A stretch of DNA of 64,000 bases from Trebonia sp963771985 (GTDB lineage Bacteria > Actinomycetota > Actinomycetes > Streptosporangiales > Streptosporangiaceae), in assembly GCA_963771985.1 (NCBI GenBank), contig CAVYVO010000010.1, positions 322,506 to 386,505 of the forward strand. Reading direction: 5' to 3'. The translations under genes and the position numbers were made by a program. Positions 1-7,906 of the stretch are shown here, piece by piece. A model generated the notes under the pieces. That model did no database searches. It saw nothing but the letters and a program-made list of their open reading frames with translations, and was not told the origin of the DNA. Numbering within the stretch: position 1 is the first letter of the stretch; each line of letters begins with the position of its first letter.

Positions 1-870
1 GAGGAGCGGACCCGGGAGAAGCAGCGCGTGGAGAAGCTCCTGGAATCGGCGGGGATCAAGCTGTCCGGCGTGCTGGCGGACCTGCACGGCGTGTCCGGGC
101 GCGACATCATGGACCACCTCATCGCCGGCGAGCGCGGCCCCCGGGCACTGGCGCAGCTGGCCCGCCGCCGCGCCCGCGCGAAGATCCCCCGGCTGGAGGA
201 GGCCCTGGAAGGAACCGAGTTCTTCACCGCGCAGCACGCCGCCCTGCTGAAGGCCATGCTGCGCCGCATCGACGCCCAGGACTCCGACATCGCCAGGCTC
301 AGCGCCGTCATCGAGGAACTGCTCGCCCCGTGGGAAGAGCAGCTGCAGCAGGCCGAGTCGATGCCCGGCTGGCAGCGCCGCGCCGCACAGGACGTCCTCG
401 CGGAGACCGGGCCCGACATGACCAGGTTCGCCACCCCGGGCCACCTGGTCTCCTGGGCCGGGCGTGCCCCGCTGGACCACCAGTCCGGCCAGCGCAAGGG
501 CCGGGGCAAGCGCAAGAAAGGCAACCGCTACATCGGCGCGGTCACCGGCGAGACCTCCGTGTCGGCCGGCCGCACCCAGACCCGGGAAGGAGCACGCTAC
601 CGGCGGCTGACCCGCCGGATCGGCAAGGACAAGGCCCAGGTCGCCGTCAGCAACACCCAGCTGAGGGTCTACCACAAGCTCCTGTCCAGCCCCGGCGCCC
701 GCTACCAGGACCTCGGTGCCGGCTACTACGAGAAGCAAGCCCAGGCCAGGCGCAAGACCCGGTACCACCTGGCCGAGCTCGACGCCCTCGGCTACGACGT
801 CATCATCACCCCCAGGCCCGGCCCGGACACCGGCGACGCCCCAGGAGGCGGGCAGACCGCGGCTGCCTGA
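1..870 (+). CDS. IS110-family transposase, 5' end outside window
   Basis: The reading frame is open from base 1 to TGA at 868-870, so only the C-terminal ~290 residues are present. IS110 (DEDD) transposases recombine small circular elements using an N-terminal RuvC-like domain and a C-terminal Transposase_20 domain. Here the N-terminal catalytic half is missing, while the C-terminal half is clear: MPGWQRRAAQ, then DMTRFATPGHLVSWAG and a basic GKRKKGNRYI stretch with the serine-containing SVSAGRTQT. It is followed at once by a hairpin. Activity cannot be judged because the start is cut off. Confidence 0.85.
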   Translation, partial: EERTREKQRVEKLLESAGIKLSGVLADLHGVSGRDIMDHLIAGERGPRALAQLARRRARAKIPRLEEALEGTEFFTAQHAALLKAMLRRIDAQDSDIARLSAVIEELLAPWEEQLQQAESMPGWQRRAAQDVLAETGPDMTRFATPGHLVSWAGRAPLDHQSGQRKGRGKRKKGNRYIGAVTGETSVSAGRTQTREGARYRRLTRRIGKDKAQVAVSNTQLRVYHKLLSSPGARYQDLGAGYYEKQAQARRKTRYHLAELDALGYDVIITPRPGPDTGDAPGGGQTAAA

Positions 871-888
871 CCAGCCCACCCGCCCGAA

Positions 889-924
889 GCAGCCGACGGC
901 GGATCGACCGTCGCCGTCGGCTGC
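889..924 (+). terminator. Hairpin after IS110 transposase
   Basis: Perfect 13-bp stem (889-901 with 912-924, GCAGCCGACGGCG) and 10-nt loop, 18 bases after the stop codon. There is no T-run, which is common for actinobacterial terminators. It could equally be an IS-end structure. The rest of 925-1076 shows nothing recognisable. Confidence 0.5.
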
Positions 925-1076
925 TGCCGCCTGCCTGGCTAAGCACCTATTTTCGGGTCAGCCCCCGGGACGCGCAGGATCTTTCACGATAATCCCGGTG
1001 CCCGGCTCATCCCCGCCGCGGGCGGCCGCCGGCCGGCAGATGGGCGCGCAAGCGCGGGAACCGGGTCCAAGCTGGG

Positions 1077-1490
1077 TCAGGGCTCGTCGGCCGCCAGGTG
1101 GTCCAGGAGCGGGACGAGGCGGCGCAGCTCGTCAAGGTGCGCGGAGGAGAGCTGGCCGAGGCGCTCCTCGGCGCCGGGGGTGAGGCGGACGCGGATCACC
1201 CGGCCGTCGCCCCCGTCGGGGGAGCGCTCCACCAGGCCGGCGGCCTCGGCCCGGTCGATGAGCTCGACCGCGCTGTGATGGCGCAGCAGCAGGTAACCCG
1301 CTATATCGCCCACGGTCGGCGGCTGGCCACCTGGGTGGCCTTTGACCGCCAGCAGCAGCTGGTGCTGCGCGGGCGTGAGGTCGGCCTCGCGCGCCCGTTT
1401 CTCGCTCCAGCTGAGGAACTTCCGCAGGGTGGTCCGGAACGCGAGCAGATTCTCGTAATCCGCGGTGGTCAGCGGCCGGTCGTCAGTCAC
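1077..1490 (-). CDS. MarR-family transcriptional regulator
   Basis: 137 residues, the usual MarR length. The winged helix is visible: LTPAQHQLLLAVKGH (helix before the HTH), PTVGDIAGYLLLRHHSAVELIDRAEAAGLV (HTH with recognition helix), and the wing RSPDGGDGRVIRVRLTP containing the conserved D-x-R. MarR proteins are dimeric ligand-responsive repressors that bind short palindromes. The gene lies 27 bp downstream of a small ORF on the same strand (1518-1724), whose upstream region holds a 17-bp palindrome, so the pair is probably one autoregulated operon. The ligand is unknown. Confidence 0.85.
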   Translation of the reverse strand: MTDDRPLTTADYENLLAFRTTLRKFLSWSEKRAREADLTPAQHQLLLAVKGHPGGQPPTVGDIAGYLLLRHHSAVELIDRAEAAGLVERSPDGGDGRVIRVRLTPGAEERLGQLSSAHLDELRRLVPLLDHLAADEP

Positions 1491-1517
1491 GGCCTGGGTC
1501 CCGCACCGGAATCGGGG

Positions 1518-1724
1518 TCAGAACATGATGAACGGAAAATACGGGGAGCCGCGCCGGGCGTTCCTAGCCCGCCGACGGCGCGCTTTGCCGTTCTCGGGAT
1601 GCTGTCCTCCGCTGGGCACATCAGTATTCTCGCTCAGCATAGCCGCGAGCAGCGGGTTTTCACGGCGAAGCTCCGCCCCGATCCGTCGGAGCGCCCGCCG
1701 GTCCGCTCGTCCCATACGCATCAT
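1518..1724 (-). CDS. Small DUF3040-like protein
   Basis: 68 residues. The N-terminus (GRADRRALRRIGAELRRENPLLAAMLS) resembles the helical start of actinobacterial DUF3040 proteins, which usually continue into two membrane helices. Here the remainder is short, basic and without a membrane segment, so the protein may be truncated or a distinct short form. It is the first gene after the palindromic operator and is followed 27 bp later by marR. Family assignment is from pattern only. Confidence 0.45.
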   Translation of the reverse strand: MMRMGRADRRALRRIGAELRRENPLLAAMLSENTDVPSGGQHPENGKARRRRARNARRGSPYFPFIMF

Positions 1725-1760
1725 ACGCTTCTCTCGCGACGCTTGTGTAAGCCGGATAAT

Positions 1761-1777
1761 ATATCGTGTAACGATAT
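1761..1777. promoter_or_regulatory. Palindromic operator, probably for the MarR regulator
   Basis: ATATCGT-GTA-ACGATAT is a perfect 7-bp inverted repeat with a 3-bp centre in an AT-rich patch inside high-GC DNA, 36 bp upstream of the 1724 start codon. Size and symmetry fit a MarR dimer site. That it is the target of the adjacent MarR is inference. Confidence 0.55.
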
Positions 1778-1930
1778 TAACTCGCGAGTGGGCGGGCTGT
1801 GAATACGGGACATGGCTTGGGTGCGGGCGGCCTGCTCGTAAAGGGCGCTACACCGCCGAACTCGCCGGGCCCGCGCCGAGGGCTGGCCTGAGCAAGGTGC
1901 GCGCGCTAGCCGCAGCGGGGCCGGTGACGC

Positions 1931-1966
1931 GAAAATAGGCCTCACTGAAACGTGAAGACCTCTGCG
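1931..1966 (+). repeat. 36-bp direct repeat, copy 1
   Basis: Bases 1931-1966 are identical to 5804-5839 (begin GAAAATAGGC, end CCTCTGCG). Copy 2 ends exactly where the tRNA-Lys-derived att repeat begins. The two copies bracket 3.8 kb of IS remnants. Confidence 0.85.
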
Positions 1967-1982
1967 AGAGGTTTTCACGTTT
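1948..1982. terminator. 16-bp hairpin, probable bidirectional terminator
   Basis: AAACGTGAAGACCTCT, loop GCG, then AGAGGTTTTCACGTTT: a 16-bp stem with one G-T pair. It shares its left arm with the 36-bp repeat. Only the left half is repeated at 5821-5839, so copy 2 lacks the hairpin. Confidence 0.5.
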
Positions 1983-2063
1983 AGGGCTGACCTGGGGAAA
2001 CAGTGCCTGCGTGGAGGCGCGCCCACAGGTTAAGCGGGCTCAGCCCACGTTATCTGGAGGCTG

Positions 2064-2471
2064 CTATTCCGGTTTCCGGGGCTGCCGGGCCGTGCCGGCG
2101 TCCGGGCGGTCTGGCTGCCGCTTCCAGCGGGGGTCGTTCTCGGCGATGGCGAGGCTGAGTTCCTCGAGCTCGGCGATGAGCTCGCGGAGCCGCTTGTGGT
2201 TGTCGAACCATGGGCCGTAGCCGGCGAGCTGCTCGTCGGACAGGATGCGGGTGGCGGTCTTGCCGTTTTTCTTGCGGGTCCACTGGTGGTAGGGGCCATG
2301 GCGCTGCGGGGGGCTGGCGTGGCAGTGGCAGCCGGGGTAGCCGCAGCGGGTGAGCCGGTCGGCGACGGTGCCGGGCAGCGCGAAGGGCAGGCCGGCGAGG
2401 CGGGTGGTGATCTCGGCGGCGATGGCTGCGGCGCGGGCCTGCCGGGCCGGGGTGGGCGGCACGTTCTCCAT
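2064..2471 (-). CDS. DUF6788 family protein
   Basis: 135 residues matching the DUF6788 pattern seen beside actinobacterial transposases: a small Cys/His cluster CGYPGCHCH followed by GPYHQWTRKKNGKTATRIL, then YGPWFDNHKRLRELIAELEELS. The cluster probably binds zinc. Function is unknown; repeated occurrence next to transposon genes suggests an accessory transposon protein. It starts back-to-back with the divergent recombinase-like fragment at 2522. Confidence 0.75.
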   Translation of the reverse strand: MENVPPTPARQARAAAIAAEITTRLAGLPFALPGTVADRLTRCGYPGCHCHASPPQRHGPYHQWTRKKNGKTATRILSDEQLAGYGPWFDNHKRLRELIAELEELSLAIAENDPRWKRQPDRPDAGTARQPRKPE

Positions 2472-2521
2472 TGTCGCAGCCGGGGTTCCGTGCCGGGTAT
2501 TCCAGTGAGTATAAGTGTTGC

Positions 2522-3076
2522 ATGGGCACGGTGGCGGGTGCTGAGGCTGCCGCCTGTATCGGGCGGTGGCGGCCGTCGTCGGTGTCGCCGCCGGCGGCGG
2601 CGTTCGCCCGGGGCGTGATAAGACAGGTCGCTCCGGAGGGGCGGGAGCGGGCGAAGAACCTGCTGTGGGCGGCCGGGAAGCTCGCTGACTGGGCGATCCC
2701 GCTGGGCCTGGCGGCGGTGCCGGAGGTGCTGCTGCACCCGTCGTCAGCCGGGCGGTTCGCCCGGTGCGCGCCGGGGCTGTCGGGGGTCGCGCGGCGGACG
2801 CTGCGCACGAACCTGCGGTTCATCGGCCGGCGTGTCGTCCCGCAGTTCTATCCGGCTGATCTGCCGCTGCCGCGGGAGCGGGCCAAGAAGCCGTACAGCC
2901 CGGCGCAGATCGCCGGGTTCCTCGCGCTGGCCGGCGCCCAGCCGACGGCGGAGCGGCGGATGCGGGCGGCCGGGCTGGTCTGCCTGGGCGCCGGCGCCGG
3001 GCTGATCCGCGGTGACCTGCGTGATGCGCGCGGCAGCGACGTGATCGCCCGCTCCGGCGGCGTCATCGTGTTGCGC
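2522..3076 (+). pseudogene. Recombinase-like transposon protein, N-terminal part
   Basis: From an ATG at 2522 the frame gives a protein-like sequence: AAAFARGVIRQVAP, RRTLRTNLRFIGRRVVP, then YSPAQIAGFLALA and AGLVCLGAGAGLIRGDLRDA. I associate this with an actinobacterial integrase-like family. At about 3076 (after GGVIVL) the similarity stops and unrelated sequence follows to a stop at 3247. A C-terminal piece that appears to be from the same family lies at 3870-4105. The gene therefore looks split by an insertion or rearrangement of ~0.8 kb. No catalytic tyrosine is present in this piece. Confidence 0.45.
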
Positions 3077-3519
3077 GTTCTTGGCGGGTCGTCTTTCTGT
3101 GGCATGACGTTGCGCCAGACGCTCGACCGATGGCTTTTGCAACACGCCTCGGCTGGTGTGGTGCTCGTTGTCGCTGCTGATCAGAGGCTTAGCCCGTGGG
3201 AACCTGCCACGTGTGCAACACCTTTCGCGGCGGCGGCGAGTTATTGATCATGGCTCTACCAGGACGATTCGCGAAGACGTCCCATTTGTGCCGTCTTGAC
3301 CCCGAGAGAATGCGCGACATTCACGATGAGCATGGCGGCGTCATTCACGATGAGCGTCCGGAAACGGGCATTTCGGGCGCGCAGGAGTGCGGTGATGCTC
3401 ACGGTGTCGCCGGGATGTTCATGGTGGCGGTGCTGTGCGGGGTGGATGCCGCCGGGTGCCCATGATGAGTGTCGCGGGCCGGTTCCGGGCACGAGGATGC
3501 CCGGGACGGGGCTGCGGGA
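3077..3519. other. Interval without a recognisable gene; short tandem direct repeats
   Basis: Nothing here resembles a complete gene. CATTCACGATGAGC occurs twice (3318-3331 and 3342-3355, 24-bp period), the style of arrangement found at ends of Mu-like actinobacterial transposons. This may be a transposon terminus left from the element whose genes are fragmentary on both sides. Confidence 0.3.
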
Positions 3520-3850
3520 TCAGCTTCCGGGCGCTGGCGCGAGGGCGGCGGCAAGGCCGAACCGGCCGATCAGCGCGTCCATGTCCGAGTCCGCCCGGCC
3601 GTGCCGGGTGACCGCGGCGAGCGCGCACGCGATGACGAGGGCCAGCGCGTCGCCCAGCGGCGATCCTGCCGGGCCCGGCGGGGAGGGATCACGGCCCTCC
3701 GGGGTCTCGATGACGGCGACGAGACGGCCGAATTCAGCCGTCGCTTCGGCCAGCATCTGGCCCGCCCGCGCCCGGAGGCGGCGCAGCCAGCCCCGCACGG
3801 TGCGGCCGGGACGCCCAGTTCCGCGCCGAGCCGGACAGCGCGGCGTGCAG
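3520..3850 (-). pseudogene. DUF6431-type transposon protein, C-terminal remnant
   Basis: The minus strand encodes RTVRGWLRRLRARAGQ, then PAGSPLGDALALVIACALAAV, clearly parallel to STVRGWLRSLARSA and PAGSPLADAVAAIAAAAAA in the copy at 49151. Upstream the related sequence AVRLGAELGVPA continues in another frame, so there is a frameshift near 3806. The N-terminal zinc-binding half is missing. It is a dead copy of the same transposon family seen near 49 kb. Confidence 0.5.
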
Positions 3851-3869
3851 CGCCGATCCGGCGGCCGCC

Positions 3870-4105
3870 GCGCGATCACCCCCAGCCCGCTGATCACCGC
3901 GCTGGACGGCGGGACGGGCCTGCCCCGGCTGGATACGTCCCGGCTACGCGCGACCTGGCTGGCCGGCTGCGCGCAGCTGCCGGGCCTGGCCACGTTCATG
4001 CACGCGGCCGGGATCGGCTGCTCTCAGCGCCTCGGCGACCTGGTCGCCGGCCGGAGCTGGCCGGGGAGGACCCGCGCTTACATGCTCAGAAAGAATGGCG
4101 CCTAA
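3870..4105 (+). pseudogene. Recombinase-like transposon protein, C-terminal part
   Basis: The plus frame ending at 4105 reads ALDGGTGLPRLDTSRLRATWLAGCAQ followed by LATFMHAAGIGCSQRLGDLVAG. I associate this with the C-terminus of the same family as the 2522-3076 fragment. It is cut off shortly before the DDE transposase start at 4138. No start codon of its own is apparent. Evidence is pattern memory of the family, not a search. Confidence 0.35.
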
Positions 4106-4137
4106 CAGGCGGTGCGGCTGCTCGGAGGCGGGCGGCG

Positions 4138-5625
4138 ATGATCCCGCTGGCGACGTCCGGGGAGATCACCGGCATCTCCGGCACGGCGCCGCGGACCGGG
4201 GCCATGCTGCCCGCCGGCGTGCGCGCCCGGCAGCTGAGCGTCCGCACCCTGCTGGCCGGCATGTGCCTGACCCAGGCTGACGGGCGGCCCGCGCATCTGA
4301 CCCGGGTGCACCGGGCGCTGATCAGCCTGCCCGAAGGCGAGCAGCGGCGGCCCGGCGTCATCGCGGACTGGAAAGGCGGCCCGCACCGGCTGACTTACCG
4401 GCAGGCCGAGTACACCTCCGGCCTGGTCACCGGAGCGCTGGCCAAGGACGAGCCCGACGGGCTGCCCTCACCGGAACTGCAGGCGATCTGCGACGGCCTG
4501 CTCGAGGCATCGGTCCCCGGGCAGTTCAAGGACGCCAGCGCCTCGCTGGCCGTGGACTGGACGGACCTGGAGTCCTTCTCCCGCCCCCCGCCCGCCAAAG
4601 GCGGGAACTGCGCCGACCCCGAGGCGTCCTGGGGCCACCGAAGGAACAACCTGCTGCGCAGCCAAGACGAGCTGTTCTACGGCTACTACCTGTCCGCCGG
4701 GACCATGGAACGCGAGGAGAACGGCGCGGATGTCCCCGAGCTCACCCGGCGCATGACCATGTGCTCCTGCCGCCACGACCCCGCCCGCGCCCTGGTCCCG
4801 GTCCTGATTGCGATGCCAGAACACGGGGTCCCGCTCGGTGACATCCTGGCCGACTCCGGGTACGCCCACCGCGATGCCGGCGCCTGGGCCATCCCGCTCC
4901 GCCAGGCCGGGGCGCAGCTCGTCCAGGACCTGCACCCGCACGACCGCGGCCCCCGGGGCACCCACCACGGCGCGATCATCAGCAACGGCAATCCGTACTG
5001 CCCCAAGGCGCCCCGCCCGCTGCTGGAACTCGGCCCGCTGCCCCGCGACGCGACGAAGGAACAGGCCACGGCACACGACGGGAAGACCGCCGAGCCGGCC
5101 CGCTGCAAACTCGGCCGGATCACCGCCGGCGATGCCGACGGCTACCACCGGGTGCAGTGCCCCGCAGCCATGGGCAAGATCCGCTGCCCGCTCCGCCCCG
5201 CCTCCATGACCCTGGACCGCGGCCGGCCCGAGATCCTCCAGCCCCCGCAGCAGCCGCAGGACTGCTGCACCCGGCAGACCATCACCGTCCCGCCGGACGT
5301 GCTCGCCAAGACCGCGCAAAAGCACGACTACCCGTCCAGAGCGCACCGCCGCTCCTACGCCCGCCGCACCGGCGCCGAACGCGGCTTCGCCACCGCCAAG
5401 GACCCCGCCAGCAACGACATCAGCCGCGGCTGGTGCCGCCTCATGGGCACCGCACCCCCGATGCTGTTCACCGCCACGCTGCTGATCGTCCGCAACCAGC
5501 GCATCCCGGCAGCCTGGAACACCCGGCAAGAAGACAGCCGGCGCCGCGCCGCCGCCGGGCTGCCCCCGAAAACCCGCAAACGGCGCCGCAAGACCCTCGC
5601 CGGCCTCGCCGCCGGACCGCCCTGA
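4138..5625 (+). CDS. DDE-type transposase
   Basis: 495 residues from the first in-frame ATG after the preceding remnant; the frame is also open upstream, so the true N-terminus may have been replaced. Acidic motifs in order: VDWTDLESF, LADSGYAHR and GAERGFATAKD, spaced as expected for a DDE catalytic triad. The long arm between the second and third contains a Cys-rich insertion (CKLGRI, CPAAMGKIRCP, CC). It ends in a basic tail (PPKTRKRRRKTL). IS family not determined. It stands among transposon remnants and just outside the integrative element. Confidence 0.65.
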   Translation: MIPLATSGEITGISGTAPRTGAMLPAGVRARQLSVRTLLAGMCLTQADGRPAHLTRVHRALISLPEGEQRRPGVIADWKGGPHRLTYRQAEYTSGLVTGALAKDEPDGLPSPELQAICDGLLEASVPGQFKDASASLAVDWTDLESFSRPPPAKGGNCADPEASWGHRRNNLLRSQDELFYGYYLSAGTMEREENGADVPELTRRMTMCSCRHDPARALVPVLIAMPEHGVPLGDILADSGYAHRDAGAWAIPLRQAGAQLVQDLHPHDRGPRGTHHGAIISNGNPYCPKAPRPLLELGPLPRDATKEQATAHDGKTAEPARCKLGRITAGDADGYHRVQCPAAMGKIRCPLRPASMTLDRGRPEILQPPQQPQDCCTRQTITVPPDVLAKTAQKHDYPSRAHRRSYARRTGAERGFATAKDPASNDISRGWCRLMGTAPPMLFTATLLIVRNQRIPAAWNTRQEDSRRRAAAGLPPKTRKRRRKTLAGLAAGPP

Positions 5626-5803
5626 CCCTGAGGTGCCCCGCGACCACGAGCCCGCGCCCGTCACCACCAGCACGGCAGCCACAACCAGGCCAAAGCAACG
5701 CCCTGACACAGCACAAACCAGGAAACCAGGCCCCGCCACGGCACCCGAAGACCCGGCACCAGACCACGGGCTACCAGGAAGCCCGAATGTCAGACCCAAA
5801 CGT

Positions 5804-5839
5804 GAAAATAGGCCTCACTGAAACGTGAAGACCTCTGCG
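5804..5839 (+). repeat. 36-bp direct repeat, copy 2
   Basis: Identical to 1931-1966. It sits immediately next to attL, that is, in the sequence that would follow the tRNA-Lys 3' end in the uninterrupted chromosome. Confidence 0.85.
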
Positions 5840-5881
5840 TGGGGCGCCAGGGGGTCGAACCCTGAACCAACGGATTAAAAG
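5839..5881 (-). repeat. attL: tRNA-Lys 3'-half duplicate
   Basis: 43 bases identical to 36080-36122, where they form the 3' half of the tRNA-Lys gene from the anticodon loop to the discriminator base. Here the sequence stops at the anticodon region, so no functional tRNA is formed. This is the distal junction of the integrative element. Tyrosine integrases commonly use exactly this tRNA segment. Confidence 0.9.
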
Positions 5882-5975
5882 AAGCACGCTCGCGCGCAAC
5901 GCGCGCTTGACCAGCAACGATACCCCGCTTGGATGCCAGGAGCGCACACGCGGCACTGGGAGTTCCACGGGCGCC

Positions 5976-5996
5976 GGTCCACGTCCCGGTCCACGT
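5976..5996. promoter_or_regulatory. Putative integrase arm-type sites, left end
   Basis: GGTCCACGT occurs at 5976-5984 and 5988-5996, a 12-bp period. The same paired arrangement, GGTCCACGA twice at 12-bp spacing, lies at 36030-36050 just inside the other end. Paired direct repeats at both ends of a tyrosine-recombinase element are typical of arm-type integrase binding sites. Confidence 0.55.
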
Positions 5997-6421
5997 CGAG
6001 AGACCCCACCAAGGGCCCTGACGATTACCCAACGTAAGCACCTAAGGATGGCAACCATCCAGGGGTTCCCACAACATCTCCCCCATCACGCGAAGGAATA
6101 GCGCGGTGGCGCGCGCCGGAGATCGTGGTCACGGGATCATGATAACGACTGGAAGCGGATCGAGTTCGTAGACGACTACGGGCAGAAGATCCAACTGAGC
6201 CTCGCACAGCTCTGCCAGCTGGCGGAGACGGGGCAGTCTGACCGAGTTTCCGTTCATCATCAGACTTCGGATACCACAGTCGGACACTTAGGGTTAACGC
6301 GATTCGGATTCTGATAAGACCGGGCTGTGACCGCTTACCGCCTGCCGGTGGTGCTCGCCGTGCGCGGTCCAGCGCGGAAGCCTGTTGGGTGCAATACGGT
6401 ACAAGGAAGGCGTGTGGCGTG
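5997..6421. other. Intergenic, no complete gene
   Basis: A plus-strand frame around 6115-6312 (containing WKRIEFVDDYGQKIQLSLAQL) looks protein-like but has no recognisable start and may be the tail of a deleted gene. AAGGAAGG at 6403-6410 is the ribosome site of the next gene. No hairpin terminator was noticed. Confidence 0.3.
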
Positions 6422-7906
6422 ATGGGGAAGAAGATCTTGCTTGACGCTCCGACGGCCGACCCGGCACTGGGGTATAAGGACATCGCCAAGGCATTCGCGG
6501 AGATCATCATGGGCAGCCAACCTAACTTCGCGATCGGGATTTTCGGGGGCTGGGGGTCGGGAAAGACCACGCTCATGGGGGCGATCAAGAACAAGCTACC
6601 CACAGACGGCATACTCACCGTCGACTTTAATGCCTGGCGATTCGAGCGTGAGCCGCAACTGCTCGTGCCCCTGCTCGATACGATCCGTGGGGCCCTCGCA
6701 GACCGCGCAAAGCGACTAGCGGAAGCGAGCAAGCCGGACGAAGGCGAAGCCCCGGATGTGGCAGTGAATCTGAAGAGGATCGCCGGACGGGTCGGCCGGG
6801 TTGTAAAGGCGCTGGCGACGGGTCTTTCCGGCTCAGTCGGGATCCCGGGCGCGGTGACGATTAACCTCGACGCGGGCGCTGCTATTAGCGCAGTTGACGC
6901 TCTCGCTGCGCCGGACCCCGAACCAGGCTCGGAGGATATAGCGCCGAAATCGCTCTACGTCGCCGCGTTCGGCGTATTGAAGGCCGCATTCGAAGACCTG
7001 GATGCCGCCGGCGTGAGCCGGATCGTGGTCTTCGTCGACGACCTGGACCGCTGCCTCCCGGCTAATGCCCTCGACGTCCTCGAGTCAATGAAGCTCTTCT
7101 TCGACCTTCCCGGCTTCATCTTTGTCGTCGGCCTGGACGAGAACGTCATTGACGGCGCGATCGCAACGAAACTTACCGCCACCGTGGCCAGTCCGCGCGC
7201 CACTGAGGCTTCCGCCACCGAGGTCGTCCTGAACAAGCAGCTGGGCCGGGAATACGCCAAGAAAATCTTCCAAGTCCCCTACACCCTGCCCGTCATGCTT
7301 CCCGACCAGCTGGACAGCCTCCTGAACTCCATGTACACCGAAGCCGACATCACGGACGACCAGCGAACTGACCTGGACACGCTGGCACGCCCGTACCTGG
7401 AAGTCATAGCAGTCCAGCGCCGGGTCAACCCACGAGAAGTGAAACGCTTCATCAACAGCTTTACTCTGCAGAGCCTGATCCGCCCCAAACTCAAAGCCAA
7501 CGCCGTCCTCGCACTGCAGACCATCGCCTTCCGGCCGGACTGGCAGCCCTGGTATGAAGCGGTAGGTGCCCGCCCGAATGACTTCCGCGTGGCCATAAAC
7601 AAATACCGCGAGGACGCCGTAGAACTTTACGACTTTACACATGCGCGCTACGGGGAGGAACTACAACTACTCTCCGGGAAAAAAGAGGTTGACCGCAACA
7701 GGGTCGAGGATTATTTCAGAAGTATATCTCACACTCACCTCCAATTCTCAGATGACCTTCGGATATTCCTGAGTTCCGATCTAATGGCCACCCTCCTGGA
7801 GCAGTCCAACCTCAATCCGTACGTGTCGAGTCTCCAGTCGATAGCCGAACGGCCGCCTCTTAGACTAAAGATCAAACCCGCGGCGAGTGAAGGCGACGGA
7901 GAGTAG
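6422..7906 (+). CDS. KAP-family P-loop NTPase
   Basis: 494 residues from ATG 6422, with AAGGAAGG 11 bases upstream; an in-frame GTG at 6419 is the alternative. Walker A is GGWGSGKT (about residues 42-49) and Walker B is RIVVFVDDLDRC (about 199-210), the aspartate-rich form typical of KAP/STAND NTPases. A hydrophobic GIPGAVTINL segment lies between them; no certain membrane helix is seen. KAP NTPases are frequent in defence islands and probably act as ATP-dependent switches. It is a single gene, first of the element's cargo. A defence role is inference from family and location. Confidence 0.8.
   Translation: MGKKILLDAPTADPALGYKDIAKAFAEIIMGSQPNFAIGIFGGWGSGKTTLMGAIKNKLPTDGILTVDFNAWRFEREPQLLVPLLDTIRGALADRAKRLAEASKPDEGEAPDVAVNLKRIAGRVGRVVKALATGLSGSVGIPGAVTINLDAGAAISAVDALAAPDPEPGSEDIAPKSLYVAAFGVLKAAFEDLDAAGVSRIVVFVDDLDRCLPANALDVLESMKLFFDLPGFIFVVGLDENVIDGAIATKLTATVASPRATEASATEVVLNKQLGREYAKKIFQVPYTLPVMLPDQLDSLLNSMYTEADITDDQRTDLDTLARPYLEVIAVQRRVNPREVKRFINSFTLQSLIRPKLKANAVLALQTIAFRPDWQPWYEAVGARPNDFRVAINKYREDAVELYDFTHARYGEELQLLSGKKEVDRNRVEDYFRSISHTHLQFSDDLRIFLSSDLMATLLEQSNLNPYVSSLQSIAERPPLRLKIKPAASEGDGE

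Noticed and set aside
1721..2026. 101-codon frame with sequence shared with 5771-6058
   Set aside because: The shared part is just the translated 36-bp repeat, not a gene family.
2513..3221. GTGTTGCA near 2514 and its complement near 3213 as transposon ends
   Set aside because: Match is short and imperfect, no target duplication found.
3469..4137. N-terminal extension of the DDE transposase frame
   Set aside because: Covers antisense DUF6431 and recombinase remnants; composition not protein-like.
4468..5799. 443-codon minus-strand frame
   Set aside because: Antisense to the DDE transposase with shadow composition.
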